DNA of 64,000 nt. Origin: SOJA01 sp964598485 (GTDB lineage: Archaea > Thermoproteota > Bathyarchaeia > Bathyarchaeales > Bathycorpusculaceae). A program made the translations under genes and the position numbers. Positions 57,903 through 64,000 of this stretch are shown piece after piece. The first letter of the stretch is position 1. Every line of letters starts with the position of its first letter. Under the pieces are notes generated by a model that did no database searches, was not told the origin of the DNA, and saw only the letters and a list, made by a program, of their open reading frames with translations. The stretch is taken from positions 1 to 64,000 of the forward strand of contig CAZRCD010000008.1 of the NCBI GenBank assembly GCA_964598485.1, read 5' to 3'.

Positions 57903-59105
57903 TTATTCCATTTCAATTGTCGCAGGCGGCTTTGGAGTAACATCATAATAAACTCCAGACACGTTTGGGCATTCCTTAATCACCTTTTCTGCAGCCCTGT
58001 CCAACGTTGCCCAAGGTATTTCTGAAACCCGTGCCGTCAAGAAATCCTTTGTTTGAACCGATCTTATACCAATAACATACGGTTTTTTCTCAGTCACGTC
58101 TTTAACCGCGTAAAAAACCCTTGCAACCGCTGGATTTTCAGTAATAATTCTCGCTTGAAGAGCAATGAGGTTCTGAAGAGTTACATGATGAATTCGCTCA
58201 TTCATGGTCTGAGCCTTTATGCCCACTATTTCACCATAGCGCCTTTCGCCTCCCTTCACCCCAGTCGCCCTATCCCTGAAAATTTTTACTTGAACATTCC
58301 TTGAAGGAACGTTAAGAACCCGTGCCACAGTATCTTGCATGTGTGTAATACCGGATTGCTGCAATGCTTCTTCATTATCAATGATCACCGCAAAGTACTG
58401 ACTCGGCTTATGCTCAGCAAGTTCACCTTCAACAATGGCCGTAGCCTTCTTCACAGTCTCCAACTTATCAGGACGAATCTCTCCAACCACACGAACTGAC
58501 AAACCAGGCCCAGGAAACGGTTGCCTTTCAGAAAACTCAGTAGACAATTCCAAAAATCTTGCAACCATCCTCACCTGTGACTTATACAACGTTACGAGGG
58601 GTTCAACCACTTTAAAGCCGAAGCGTTTCATAGGATTTATGCCCATCTGCTTCAAAACATTGTGTTGTGTTTTTACGCCAGCAACCGTTTCTTCAATGTC
58701 AGCGCGTATTGTGCCCTGCACAAGGATTTCACAACCTTCTTTTTTGGCTGTTTCGCCCAGCACTTGATAGAAGGTTTCGCGGAACCTTTTCCTTTTTTCT
58801 TCAGCGTCACTTAAACCTTTCATGGCTTCTACGAAACGCTCACGAACATCAACAATTTTCATTGGCACATTGAAAGGCGGCTTAGATAGGACTTCAGCCA
58901 CATGCTCTGGTTCACCCATGCGCATGAAAGCATCATCCAAAATAACGCAAACAAGATTTTCACCTAAGGCTTTATGCGTCAACACAGCACATGTTACGCT
59001 GTCAACACCGCCAGAAACAGCAACTAAAGCCCGTTCATTGCCAATGGTTTTTCTCAACTCTTCAATCTGCGCCTCAACAAAGCTTTTTGGGTTAAATTTC
59101 TCCAA
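57903..59105 (-). CDS. guaAB: GMP synthase, ATP-pyrophosphatase subunit with extended dimerisation domain
   Basis: Aminates XMP to GMP together with a glutaminase subunit that is not in the window. The N-type pyrophosphatase loop is VAVSGGVDSVTCAV, then VQGTIRADIEETV and RQPFPGPGLSVRVVGE, ending DVTPKPPATIEME as in all GuaA C-termini. At 400 residues it is about 90 longer than usual archaeal GuaAB. The extra sequence duplicates the last alpha/beta unit (VGIKAQTMN and PAVARVFYAV versus IGIRSVQTKDFLTA and PNVSGVYYDV), recalling the large eukaryotic form. Function is likely normal; ExsB-like use is unlikely given the C-terminus. Confidence 0.9.
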   Translation of the reverse strand: MEKFNPKSFVEAQIEELRKTIGNERALVAVSGGVDSVTCAVLTHKALGENLVCVILDDAFMRMGEPEHVAEVLSKPPFNVPMKIVDVRERFVEAMKGLSDAEEKRKRFRETFYQVLGETAKKEGCEILVQGTIRADIEETVAGVKTQHNVLKQMGINPMKRFGFKVVEPLVTLYKSQVRMVARFLELSTEFSERQPFPGPGLSVRVVGEIRPDKLETVKKATAIVEGELAEHKPSQYFAVIIDNEEALQQSGITHMQDTVARVLNVPSRNVQVKIFRDRATGVKGGERRYGEIVGIKAQTMNERIHHVTLQNLIALQARIITENPAVARVFYAVKDVTEKKPYVIGIRSVQTKDFLTARVSEIPWATLDRAAEKVIKECPNVSGVYYDVTPKPPATIEME

Positions 59106-59120
59106 TTTAGCTTTCCCTCT

Positions 59121-59567
59121 CTAAACTGTCAACTGATTTGCAGTTTCACGATTTAAATATTTACCGCCTCGCGGTATCGTTAGAACGCCGAGAACTTTGC
59201 TTATAACCTTCATTGATACTGGATTATTGAGCTCGTAGAAATTTGTGAATCTGATGAAAGTTGCAGTTTTTCTGCCTTTCAGAAAACTAACGTATTCATC
59301 GAAGGTTTTCAAGCAGGTTTCATCCCCATACATGTTCCAAAGTTCTCTATAGTCTCCAGCCAAACGCTCAACGAAGTCTGCAACTCCTCGAATTTGCATT
59401 ATTGGTTTTTTAACGTAGAAAAGGAGTTTTTGGGTTCTAAGGGGACCCACACGGTTTCTCCGCACAAACACGCGGATTCCATTGTTGTTTCTGTTTCGCT
59501 CGCACAATCTGTTCCACCATTTCTCGTCGGATATTAGAATGTAAGCGTAACATTCATTTGGCAACAA
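59121..59567 (-). CDS. PUA/EVE-superfamily-like protein (DUF365-like)
   Basis: A 148-residue protein in which LGPLRT/VGPLRTQKLLFYVKKP and IMQIRGVADFVERLAGDY are followed by GRKTATFIRFTNFYELNNPV and SKVLGVLTIPRGGKYL. The layout, a basic pocket region then a barrel strand announcing a generic effector, resembles PUA-like DUF365/EVE proteins that bind modified bases or RNA. The match is approximate. It lies 15 bp upstream of the GMP synthetase gene on the same strand. Confidence 0.55.
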   Translation of the reverse strand: MLPNECYAYILISDEKWWNRLCERNRNNNGIRVFVRRNRVGPLRTQKLLFYVKKPIMQIRGVADFVERLAGDYRELWNMYGDETCLKTFDEYVSFLKGRKTATFIRFTNFYELNNPVSMKVISKVLGVLTIPRGGKYLNRETANQLTV

Positions 59568-59821
59568 TGTTCCTCCAGAAGCTAATCCATAGTTTGTTGT
59601 CGAGATTTAGTAGAAATAATTTTTGGTGTATGCTTATCAGCTTGACGATTACAATGTTTCACTATTAACAACAAAACAGCGCAGAGTGGGATAACAAATT
59701 TTAAGCCATTTTTAAAAAGCTTGGGTTCTCTGAAAGAGAAAAACCGTAAAGGCACCATTTTATGGTGAATAAAGTTTTTCTGTTCAAACAGTTCCATTAT
59801 ACAAAAGCTGGGCGGGTTTCA

Positions 59822-60163
59822 ATGAAAACGGATGAAGTCAAGACCATCGTTAATACTGTGAAGGAAATGAATGAAAGCTATGTGGATCTGCTACAGTCCG
59901 TGAAAGGAATGATCAAAGAAGCGAAATCGACGAGGCAGCTGTGGCGTAACGGAAATGAGACAAGGCTGATAAAACTTGGTTTAACGTTTATAGTGTTTCC
60001 TGAACCTACTCCAATAAGTGAGACAGTAGGTACGTGTCTGCTGGCTGCTGGAGTAGTTCAAAAGGGAATTCGAAGTCGCGCCATCTACGTCGAAGATGTG
60101 TACAAAACCTTTCAAGACGTGTTTAAAGACTTGCGGACGACGAAGTATGACCTTCGAATCTGA
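59822..60163 (+). CDS. Conserved hypothetical archaeal protein
   Basis: A protein of about 113 residues with a helical N-terminus (VKTIVNTVKEMNESYVDLLQ, SVKGMIKEAKSTRQLW), then LIKLGLTFIVFPEPTPISET and a Gly/Ala-rich helix (GTCLLAAGVVQKGI) before a helical end. Function unknown. ATG 59822 follows GGGCGGG; the frame is open to ATG 59762 but that part is lysine/phenylalanine-rich and overlaps a likely TATA (tttttaaaaag, about 59706-59716). It precedes the RHH gene on the same strand. Confidence 0.55.
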   Translation: MKTDEVKTIVNTVKEMNESYVDLLQSVKGMIKEAKSTRQLWRNGNETRLIKLGLTFIVFPEPTPISETVGTCLLAAGVVQKGIRSRAIYVEDVYKTFQDVFKDLRTTKYDLRI

Positions 60164-60227
60164 AGAGTTAACCAAATTTTATATTTACCACATATTATCT
60201 ACATAACATGTCGTAGGTGAAAGAGGC

Positions 60228-60377
60228 ATGAAACTTGTTACTGTGTTGTTACCGGAAGCTTATCTTGAAGGTTTGGATGAACTTGTGAGGGCGAATATGT
60301 ACCCAAGTAGAAGCGCAGTCATAAGGTCTGCTGTTAGGGATTTGTTGAAAAAGGAGCTTTGGGAAAGAAGAAAATAA
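60228..60377 (+). CDS. Ribbon-helix-helix (CopG-like) DNA-binding protein, 49 residues
   Basis: The small frame from ATG 60228 to TAA 60377 reads MKLVTVLLPEAYLEGLDELV, then RANMYPSRSAVIRSAVRDLL. This is a standard RHH: a beta strand for the DNA groove, helix 1 (YLEGLDELVRANM), the turn YPSRSAVIR, and helix 2 (AVRDLLKKELWERR). TAGGTGAAA lies 7 bases upstream, so it is well supported despite its size. These dimers act as repressors or as antitoxins; no toxin gene is adjacent. Confidence 0.85.
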   Translation: MKLVTVLLPEAYLEGLDELVRANMYPSRSAVIRSAVRDLLKKELWERRK

Positions 60378-60418
60378 GCTTGATTTTACTCTGCGAAAAG
60401 TCAAAAAGGTGAAAGGCT

Positions 60419-60678
60419 ATGAGTTTTGATCCTTTGGCAACTCCTTGTCTGCTATATTGCGGTTCTTGCCGCTATTACATGACTGGAGAATGTAGAGGCT
60501 GCGGCAGCAAAGATAGGCCAAATTGCACGATATTCAAGTGCTGCAGAACAACTAAAAAGTTGCGTTTTTGTACCGAATGCAATGACTTCCCTTGCACAAT
60601 ACTGAAAAAATCCGTAGGGTCCATCCAGACTGGCTAGAGGACCAAGCAAAGCTGCCATCAAAAAAGCAAAAGCAATAA
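60419..60678 (+). pseudogene. DUF3795-like cysteine protein, frameshifted in an A run
   Basis: From ATG 60419: TPCLLYCGSCRYYMTGECRG with CGSKDRPNCTIFKCCRTTKK and RFCTECNDFPCTIL, the cysteine set of DUF3795, then a frame ending in SVGSIQTG at 60637. Adding one A to the A6 run at 60605-60610 gives ILKKIRRVHPDWLEDQAKLP and a natural end SKKQKQ at 60678, i.e. an 86-residue protein. The lesion is again a homopolymer indel. The gene could be intact in the organism. Confidence 0.7.
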
Positions 60679-60716
60679 CACGCTTTTGTTTTATTCTCAT
60701 TTTATTCACGTTCGTT

Positions 60717-61487
60717 TCATCGGCATTGATTCGCAAGGTCTCTGATTTTCTTCGCAGTTTCAGCTGGATTTTCTGACAGTGTTATCGTTCTTCCCACGAT
60801 TAGGTAGCGTGCTCCCGCTTTCAAAGCAGATTCGATTTTTCCGCCTTGAGCGCCTATTCCGGGTGAATAGATTGGAATTTTTTCGCCGAGTATTTCGTGA
60901 ACTTCCCTTATTTTTTCTGGGTATGTTGCCCCAACAACAACGCCATCGGCATTCCATTTTAGGGCTTTTTTAGCGAATGAAAAGTATTGAAGCGTTTTTT
61001 CACCAGTTTCAGCATTACAGATTGTTTGTCCGTAGCCTTCCCATGCTCCTTTGTGACTCATGTAAACGAGAAGAATGACACCACGTTGCAGTTTATGCGC
61101 AACATCAAAAACGGGTTTTAAACCTTCTTCCCACCCCACAAAAGGATTAGCTGTTAGGGCATCGAAGCCAGCACTGTAATAGTATTCTGCAATTGTCTGG
61201 TTTGTTGAGCCTATGTCATTTACTTTGCAATCCATTATCGCCATTAAACCCATAGCATGAACTTTTTCATCGAGTTTTGCAACGCCATTGAATGTGCCGA
61301 GGGGAAGAACGAGATGACGGTTAAACTTGACAGCGCAAATGTAGGGTTCCACCGCGTTCAAGATGCGTTCTGCTTTAGAGAAAAGTTTTTCTCGGTTTTC
61401 TGGTTTTTCAAAGGGAAAGTCTAGGGCTAAAATTATGTTTGATTTTTTGTCTTTTGCTGTTTGTTCCATCTTAAGCCGGAAAGACAT
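60717..61487 (-). CDS. pyrF: Orotidine 5'-phosphate decarboxylase
   Basis: Final step of UMP synthesis, decarboxylating OMP. TIM-barrel with ILALDFPFEKP, the catalytic charged network in IMDCKVNDIGSTNQTIAEYY, LTANPFVGWEEGL, GVVVGATYPEKIRE, SPGIGAQGG and the phosphate-gripping ARYLIVGRTIT. Length 256 is in the longer pyrF subgroup. ATG 61487 is used; ATG 61469 is also possible. It stands alone between the DUF3795-like gene and a coiled-coil ORF. Confidence 0.94.
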   Translation of the reverse strand: MSFRLKMEQTAKDKKSNIILALDFPFEKPENREKLFSKAERILNAVEPYICAVKFNRHLVLPLGTFNGVAKLDEKVHAMGLMAIMDCKVNDIGSTNQTIAEYYYSAGFDALTANPFVGWEEGLKPVFDVAHKLQRGVILLVYMSHKGAWEGYGQTICNAETGEKTLQYFSFAKKALKWNADGVVVGATYPEKIREVHEILGEKIPIYSPGIGAQGGKIESALKAGARYLIVGRTITLSENPAETAKKIRDLANQCR

Positions 61488-61565
61488 ACCTAAACACCGT
61501 GTTCTATTTGGGCGTAGGACTAAAAACTTTTGCTTTTTTTTGTTTGTATTGGTTAGTAAAAGGTA

Positions 61566-61766
61566 TTAAGGAGCAGAGGGATACGTTTGTGCTAGAAGTT
61601 TTTCTATGTTGTCTAATCTTTTTTCGATTGTGTCAAGTCTTTCGAGAACCTGTTTCAAAATTTTTCCGATGTCTTCTGCTGGTACTGCTGGAAGGGGTGT
61701 AGGTGAGGGCCACCGTTGTTCTTCTGGGCGTTTAAGAGGTTTCGGAATACGGGGAGGATAAACCAT
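61566..61766 (-). CDS. Small proline-rich coiled-coil protein
   Basis: About 66 residues: a proline-rich N-terminal half (MVYPPRIPKPLKRPEEQRWP, SPTPLPAVPAED) and a C-terminal heptad helix (IGKILKQVLERLDTIEKRLD, NIEKLLAQ). Likely a coiled-coil oligomer; no family known. ATG 61766 is the natural start, with a frame open to GTG/ATG at 61796. It lies 20 bp downstream of the B3/4-domain gene on the same strand. Confidence 0.5.
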   Translation of the reverse strand: MVYPPRIPKPLKRPEEQRWPSPTPLPAVPAEDIGKILKQVLERLDTIEKRLDNIEKLLAQTYPSAP

Positions 61767-61815
61767 TTTCAGTTTCTTCCTAAACAAAACTGTCACACGA
61801 CAAAATATTAACTTT

Positions 61816-62514
61816 TCATGATTTTGATGGTGTTTCGAAAACTTTTATCGTCTCCGTTTCTCCGCCTGAAACCAGCTTAATGTATGATATTGTTGTTTCC
61901 ACAGCTTCTTTTAGCTGCTGTTCTGTTATTCCCGGAGCCCCGTAGCCAACTATTAGCACATTTCTCGTTTGTCTAGTAATCTTCGTATGGTCTGAGTCTC
62001 TGTAGGGATATATGCACAAGATCTGGTTTTCATCAGTCAAGACGAGCGTTTTGTCTGTTAGGGCCATGGGTTTATTCATGCCGATTCCCGTGAAGGCTTC
62101 ACCGTTTTTTGCGAAGTGTATCTGGAATGGGGGGTTTAGGCGGTCTTTGTCAAACCCGCTTATCGGAATTATGGTTTTCAATGAAGCTAGATTGTAGGCG
62201 TCAACAACCGTGGATATGCACGGAAGCTCGCGTCTGTGCAAAACTCTTCTGAGCAAGGCTTCGCCTGAGGGCCTCGTTTTTGTAGGGTCTACGTCAAGTT
62301 TCCAGTAAAAATCTCTGTAGGCTCTTACTGTTGGGTTGTCTTTCAATGTTTCGATGTTGTATTTGGTTCTGACTTCTTCATACACAGCTTTTTCAAGCTC
62401 TTGAATTTGCTCGTTTTCTTTCTCTACGTGAAGATTGGTGATTATGCCTATGCAGATAGTTAATTCTGGAAACTTTTCGGAGACTCTTGAACTCCAAAGA
62501 ACCGGGACTTGCAT
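61816..62514 (-). CDS. B3/B4 domain protein (PheRS beta-related, tRNA-binding-like)
   Basis: Stand-alone B3/4 domain protein of the COG3382 type, related to the editing module of bacterial PheRS beta. The recognisable core is TVRAYRDFYWKLDVDPTKTR, PSGEALLRRVLHRRELPCIS, TVVDAYNLASLKTIIPISGF and ALTDKTLVLTDENQILCIYP. Such proteins may hydrolyse misacylated tRNA or bind other ligands; the role here is unproven. A TATA-like gatattttag (minus strand, 62548-62557) sits about 35 bases before the start. Confidence 0.82.
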   Translation of the reverse strand: MQVPVLWSSRVSEKFPELTICIGIITNLHVEKENEQIQELEKAVYEEVRTKYNIETLKDNPTVRAYRDFYWKLDVDPTKTRPSGEALLRRVLHRRELPCISTVVDAYNLASLKTIIPISGFDKDRLNPPFQIHFAKNGEAFTGIGMNKPMALTDKTLVLTDENQILCIYPYRDSDHTKITRQTRNVLIVGYGAPGITEQQLKEAVETTISYIKLVSGGETETIKVFETPSKS

Positions 62515-62710
62515 GTTTTACACACATTGGACAGACAGTAGACGTTAGATATTTTAGCGTTCTCTGCAAAATGTTTTCCTCAAGTAGCCGATTGATGGGT
62601 TGGTGATTAGAAAGGCTGTTGAAATGATTAAGGTTGGGTGTAAGGCAGCGGGAGAGTGTTGACGCTTTGATGACATGTTGGAGGGTTAAGCTCTCTGGTT
62701 GACCATACCC

Positions 62711-62720
62711 CCTTATATAC
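62711..62720 (-). promoter_or_regulatory. Orphan TATA box (minus strand) in the gap upstream of the B3/4 gene
   Basis: gtatataagg on the minus strand is a near-perfect archaeal TATA box, about 200 bases before the B3/4 gene, which already has a closer TATA. No start codon with a coding frame follows within 60 bases. An inverted repeat (gcgggagagtgttgac near 62648-62664 against ctctcaacattctcgc at 62720-62735) spans this stretch. It may drive a long leader or a small RNA. Confidence 0.35.
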
Positions 62721-62751
62721 TCTCAACATTCTCGCCTTGACAAGATGAGTG

Positions 62752-63366
62752 CTAAACGGGTCTTTTTTGTGTGAGTTCTTGTTTTAGTGTGTGGAAATCG
62801 GCGATGAGTTGTTCTTTGTATTTTGGGTGGTATAGTGCTGCGGCTGGATGAAAGGTTGGAAATACTATAACATTCAAGCCCAAAATTGAGGCTTTATAGA
62901 ATTTTCCGTGCACGCGAGTTATACCGTTAAAGGGTAATGCAACTTTGGAGAAAATGTAGGCTGTTGAATAGTTTCCAAGAGTAACAATAATTTCTGGTTG
63001 GATAACTTGTATTTGGCTGTTTAGGTATGGCGTGCACGTTTCAATTTCAGCTGGTGATGGTTCACGGTTTTTTGGAGGTCTACACTTTAAGATGTTGCCG
63101 ATGAAAACGTTTTCTCTTGAAAGACCTGCTTCAGATAACAATGTATCGAGGAATTTTCCAGCAGCCCCTACGAAAGGTTTTCCTTTAACATCTTCCCAGT
63201 AGCCAGGTGCTTCTCCGATAAACATGATTTGGCTGTGTGGGCTGCCTTCGCCTGGAACAGGATTTTTACGGGTTTTCCAAAGTTCACATTTACGACAAAC
63301 AATGACTTCTGTAACAATAGCATCTAAACGCTCTTTCTTAGACAAGAAACACGCCCCCTTACTCAT
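62752..63366 (-). CDS. udg: Type 4 (iron-sulfur) uracil-DNA glycosylase
   Basis: Removes uracil from DNA, family 4. The [4Fe-4S] cysteines begin with CRKCELWKTR. Motif 1 is GEAPGYWEDVKGKPFVGAAG followed by KFLD; NILKCRPPKNREPSPAEIE and CTPYL supply the remaining ligands. The active-site motif 2 region is FHPAAALYHP. Length 204 is standard. It starts 2 bases after the stop of the upstream nuclease-like gene, suggesting a DNA-repair operon. Confidence 0.94.
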   Translation of the reverse strand: MSKGACFLSKKERLDAIVTEVIVCRKCELWKTRKNPVPGEGSPHSQIMFIGEAPGYWEDVKGKPFVGAAGKFLDTLLSEAGLSRENVFIGNILKCRPPKNREPSPAEIETCTPYLNSQIQVIQPEIIVTLGNYSTAYIFSKVALPFNGITRVHGKFYKASILGLNVIVFPTFHPAAALYHPKYKEQLIADFHTLKQELTQKRPV

Positions 63367-63368
63367 TC

Positions 63369-63980
63369 CTACGTCTTTTCCTCACTTTCCCCTTTTAACT
63401 CCAAAATCTCTTTTAACTTATTAACATCAACACCATACGACAAAACTGCCCGCGAAAAATCATTCAGCACACGTTTAAGTCTTTCAACAACGGGAGTCAC
63501 AATATCCTCCTTTACAGTGTATTCATAAACAGACATGAAATATGTGACAAACTCCTGAAAATCTATATTCACGTAAAAGTCGCTTTTCACCCTCGGTTTA
63601 AAACCCGTCAACCACTTTTCCAAACCAATCCTATCAAGATAAGTCATAAACCCTACATTATACTTGCCCTTCAATAACGCGTCTTTCAAATCACTCATTG
63701 TCGGACTAATGGACGTAACATTCAACGCAGCATACTCCACCATAACGCATATGTCACACATACCATTATCCAACCTTCCCTCACAATTCCTACGTAATTC
63801 CTCTCTCCTACCCGTCTTTTTGGCTTCAATAATTATCCGGACACCATTCACATAAAGCAAAACATCAGGATAACCCTTCTTCAAAACAACCTCCCCAAGA
63901 GCCTTAAGCCCCCTCTCAGCTAAAAGCTCAGCTAACAAAACATTCAAAGCCTCTTCCCTTACATTCATCCACCCTTGCAT
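63369..63980 (-). CDS. PD-(D/E)XK nuclease-like protein
   Basis: A 203-residue protein with a restriction-endonuclease-type core near its N-terminus: P38-D39 in KKGYPDVLLYVNG, then E52-A-K54 in RIIIEAKKTGRREEL. A cysteine pair (DNGMCDICVMVEYA) and a helical C-terminal half follow. This resembles the N-terminal nuclease domain of large restriction enzymes, but here it is a complete ORF. It lies 2 bp ahead of udg, so a repair or defence role is plausible. Start is ATG 63980 or ATG 63965. Confidence 0.65.
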   Translation of the reverse strand: MQGWMNVREEALNVLLAELLAERGLKALGEVVLKKGYPDVLLYVNGVRIIIEAKKTGRREELRRNCEGRLDNGMCDICVMVEYAALNVTSISPTMSDLKDALLKGKYNVGFMTYLDRIGLEKWLTGFKPRVKSDFYVNIDFQEFVTYFMSVYEYTVKEDIVTPVVERLKRVLNDFSRAVLSYGVDVNKLKEILELKGESEEKT

Positions 63981-64000
63981 GGAAAACCTCTCTCCACTAT

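Noticed and set aside
62667..62692. Possible C/D box small RNA (ttgatgac).
   Set aside because: A C-box-like tgatga is present but no CTGA D box at suitable spacing follows.
1..64000. tRNA, rRNA, CRISPR arrays and insertion sequences.
   Set aside because: I looked for cloverleaf patterns with CCA-proximal motifs, regularly spaced repeats and transposase motifs and saw none; a tRNAscan/Infernal run would be decisive.

Overview
The window looks like archaeal chromosome from an uncultivated lineage, most plausibly Bathyarchaeia (MCG) or a close TACK relative; this is inference from gene content, with no rRNA available to confirm it. Archaeal markers are the MBF1 homologue (zinc ribbon plus HTH), the archaeal nascent-polypeptide-associated complex protein, Trm56, CTP-dependent riboflavin kinase, archaeal-type ProRS and ThrRS, archaeal phosphoglycerate mutase, ADP-forming acyl-CoA synthetase and two tungsten aldehyde:ferredoxin oxidoreductases. 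Starts are often GTG or TTG behind GGTG/GAGG motifs. I saw no tRNA, rRNA, CRISPR array or complete transposon.

Layout. 1-4.1 kb: flavodoxin, then a restriction-modification pair (SPPY methylase and PD-(D/E)XK nuclease). 4.1-8.3 kb: a minus-strand block gcvH, CoA-disulfide-reductase-like oxidoreductase, bacterial-type GAPDH, archaeal PGK. 8.4-12 kb: inositol phosphate synthase, riboflavin kinase and an acyl-CoA synthetase. 12-17.4 kb: an exported-protein island made of two transcription units, each starting with the same double-hairpin leader and ending in a similar T-rich element, encoding two paralogous large surface proteins. 17.4-24.8 kb: CofE-like ligase, ThyX, a membrane protein/winged-helix pair, a trypsin-co-occurring-domain protein, an Lrp regulator and an M48 protease carrying an EF-hand loop. 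24.8-28.4 kb: a 5-formyl-THF cycloligase-like protein and threonine catabolism (TDH, KBL) around a gene graveyard. 28.6-35.9 kb: a frameshifted NosD-like surface protein, DUF1028, NAD kinase, a TPR-HEPN protein interrupted by one TGA and divergent from a small nuclease, and a frameshifted DUF3795 gene. 35.9-43.2 kb: phosphoglycerate mutase, ProRS and two AORs. 43.4-52.9 kb: amino-acid metabolism (ProC, three aminotransferases), ThrRS and a PfkB kinase. 53-64 kb: information-processing and nucleotide genes (NAC, PUA protein, MBF1, HflX, Trm56, GMP synthetase, OMP decarboxylase, B3/4 protein, type 4 uracil-DNA glycosylase) and a second nuclease-like ORF.

Together the genes suggest an anaerobic peptide- or organic-acid-using heterotroph: threonine to glycine and acetyl-CoA, transamination of amino acids, aldehyde oxidation by AORs, acyl-CoA to acid plus ATP through the ADP-forming synthetase, and a lower glycolytic/gluconeogenic route (GAPDH, PGK, PGM).

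A cross-cutting observation is that several genes are broken by one base, mostly in homopolymer runs (2282-2285, 30186-30187, 35601-35606, 60605-60610) or by a single TGG-to-TGA change (34054-34056). Three other reading frames (2289, 53126, 54945) extend upstream to Shine-Dalgarno-like motifs but have no ATG/GTG/TTG. Consensus errors, real decay and non-canonical initiation must be separated before these genes are called dead.
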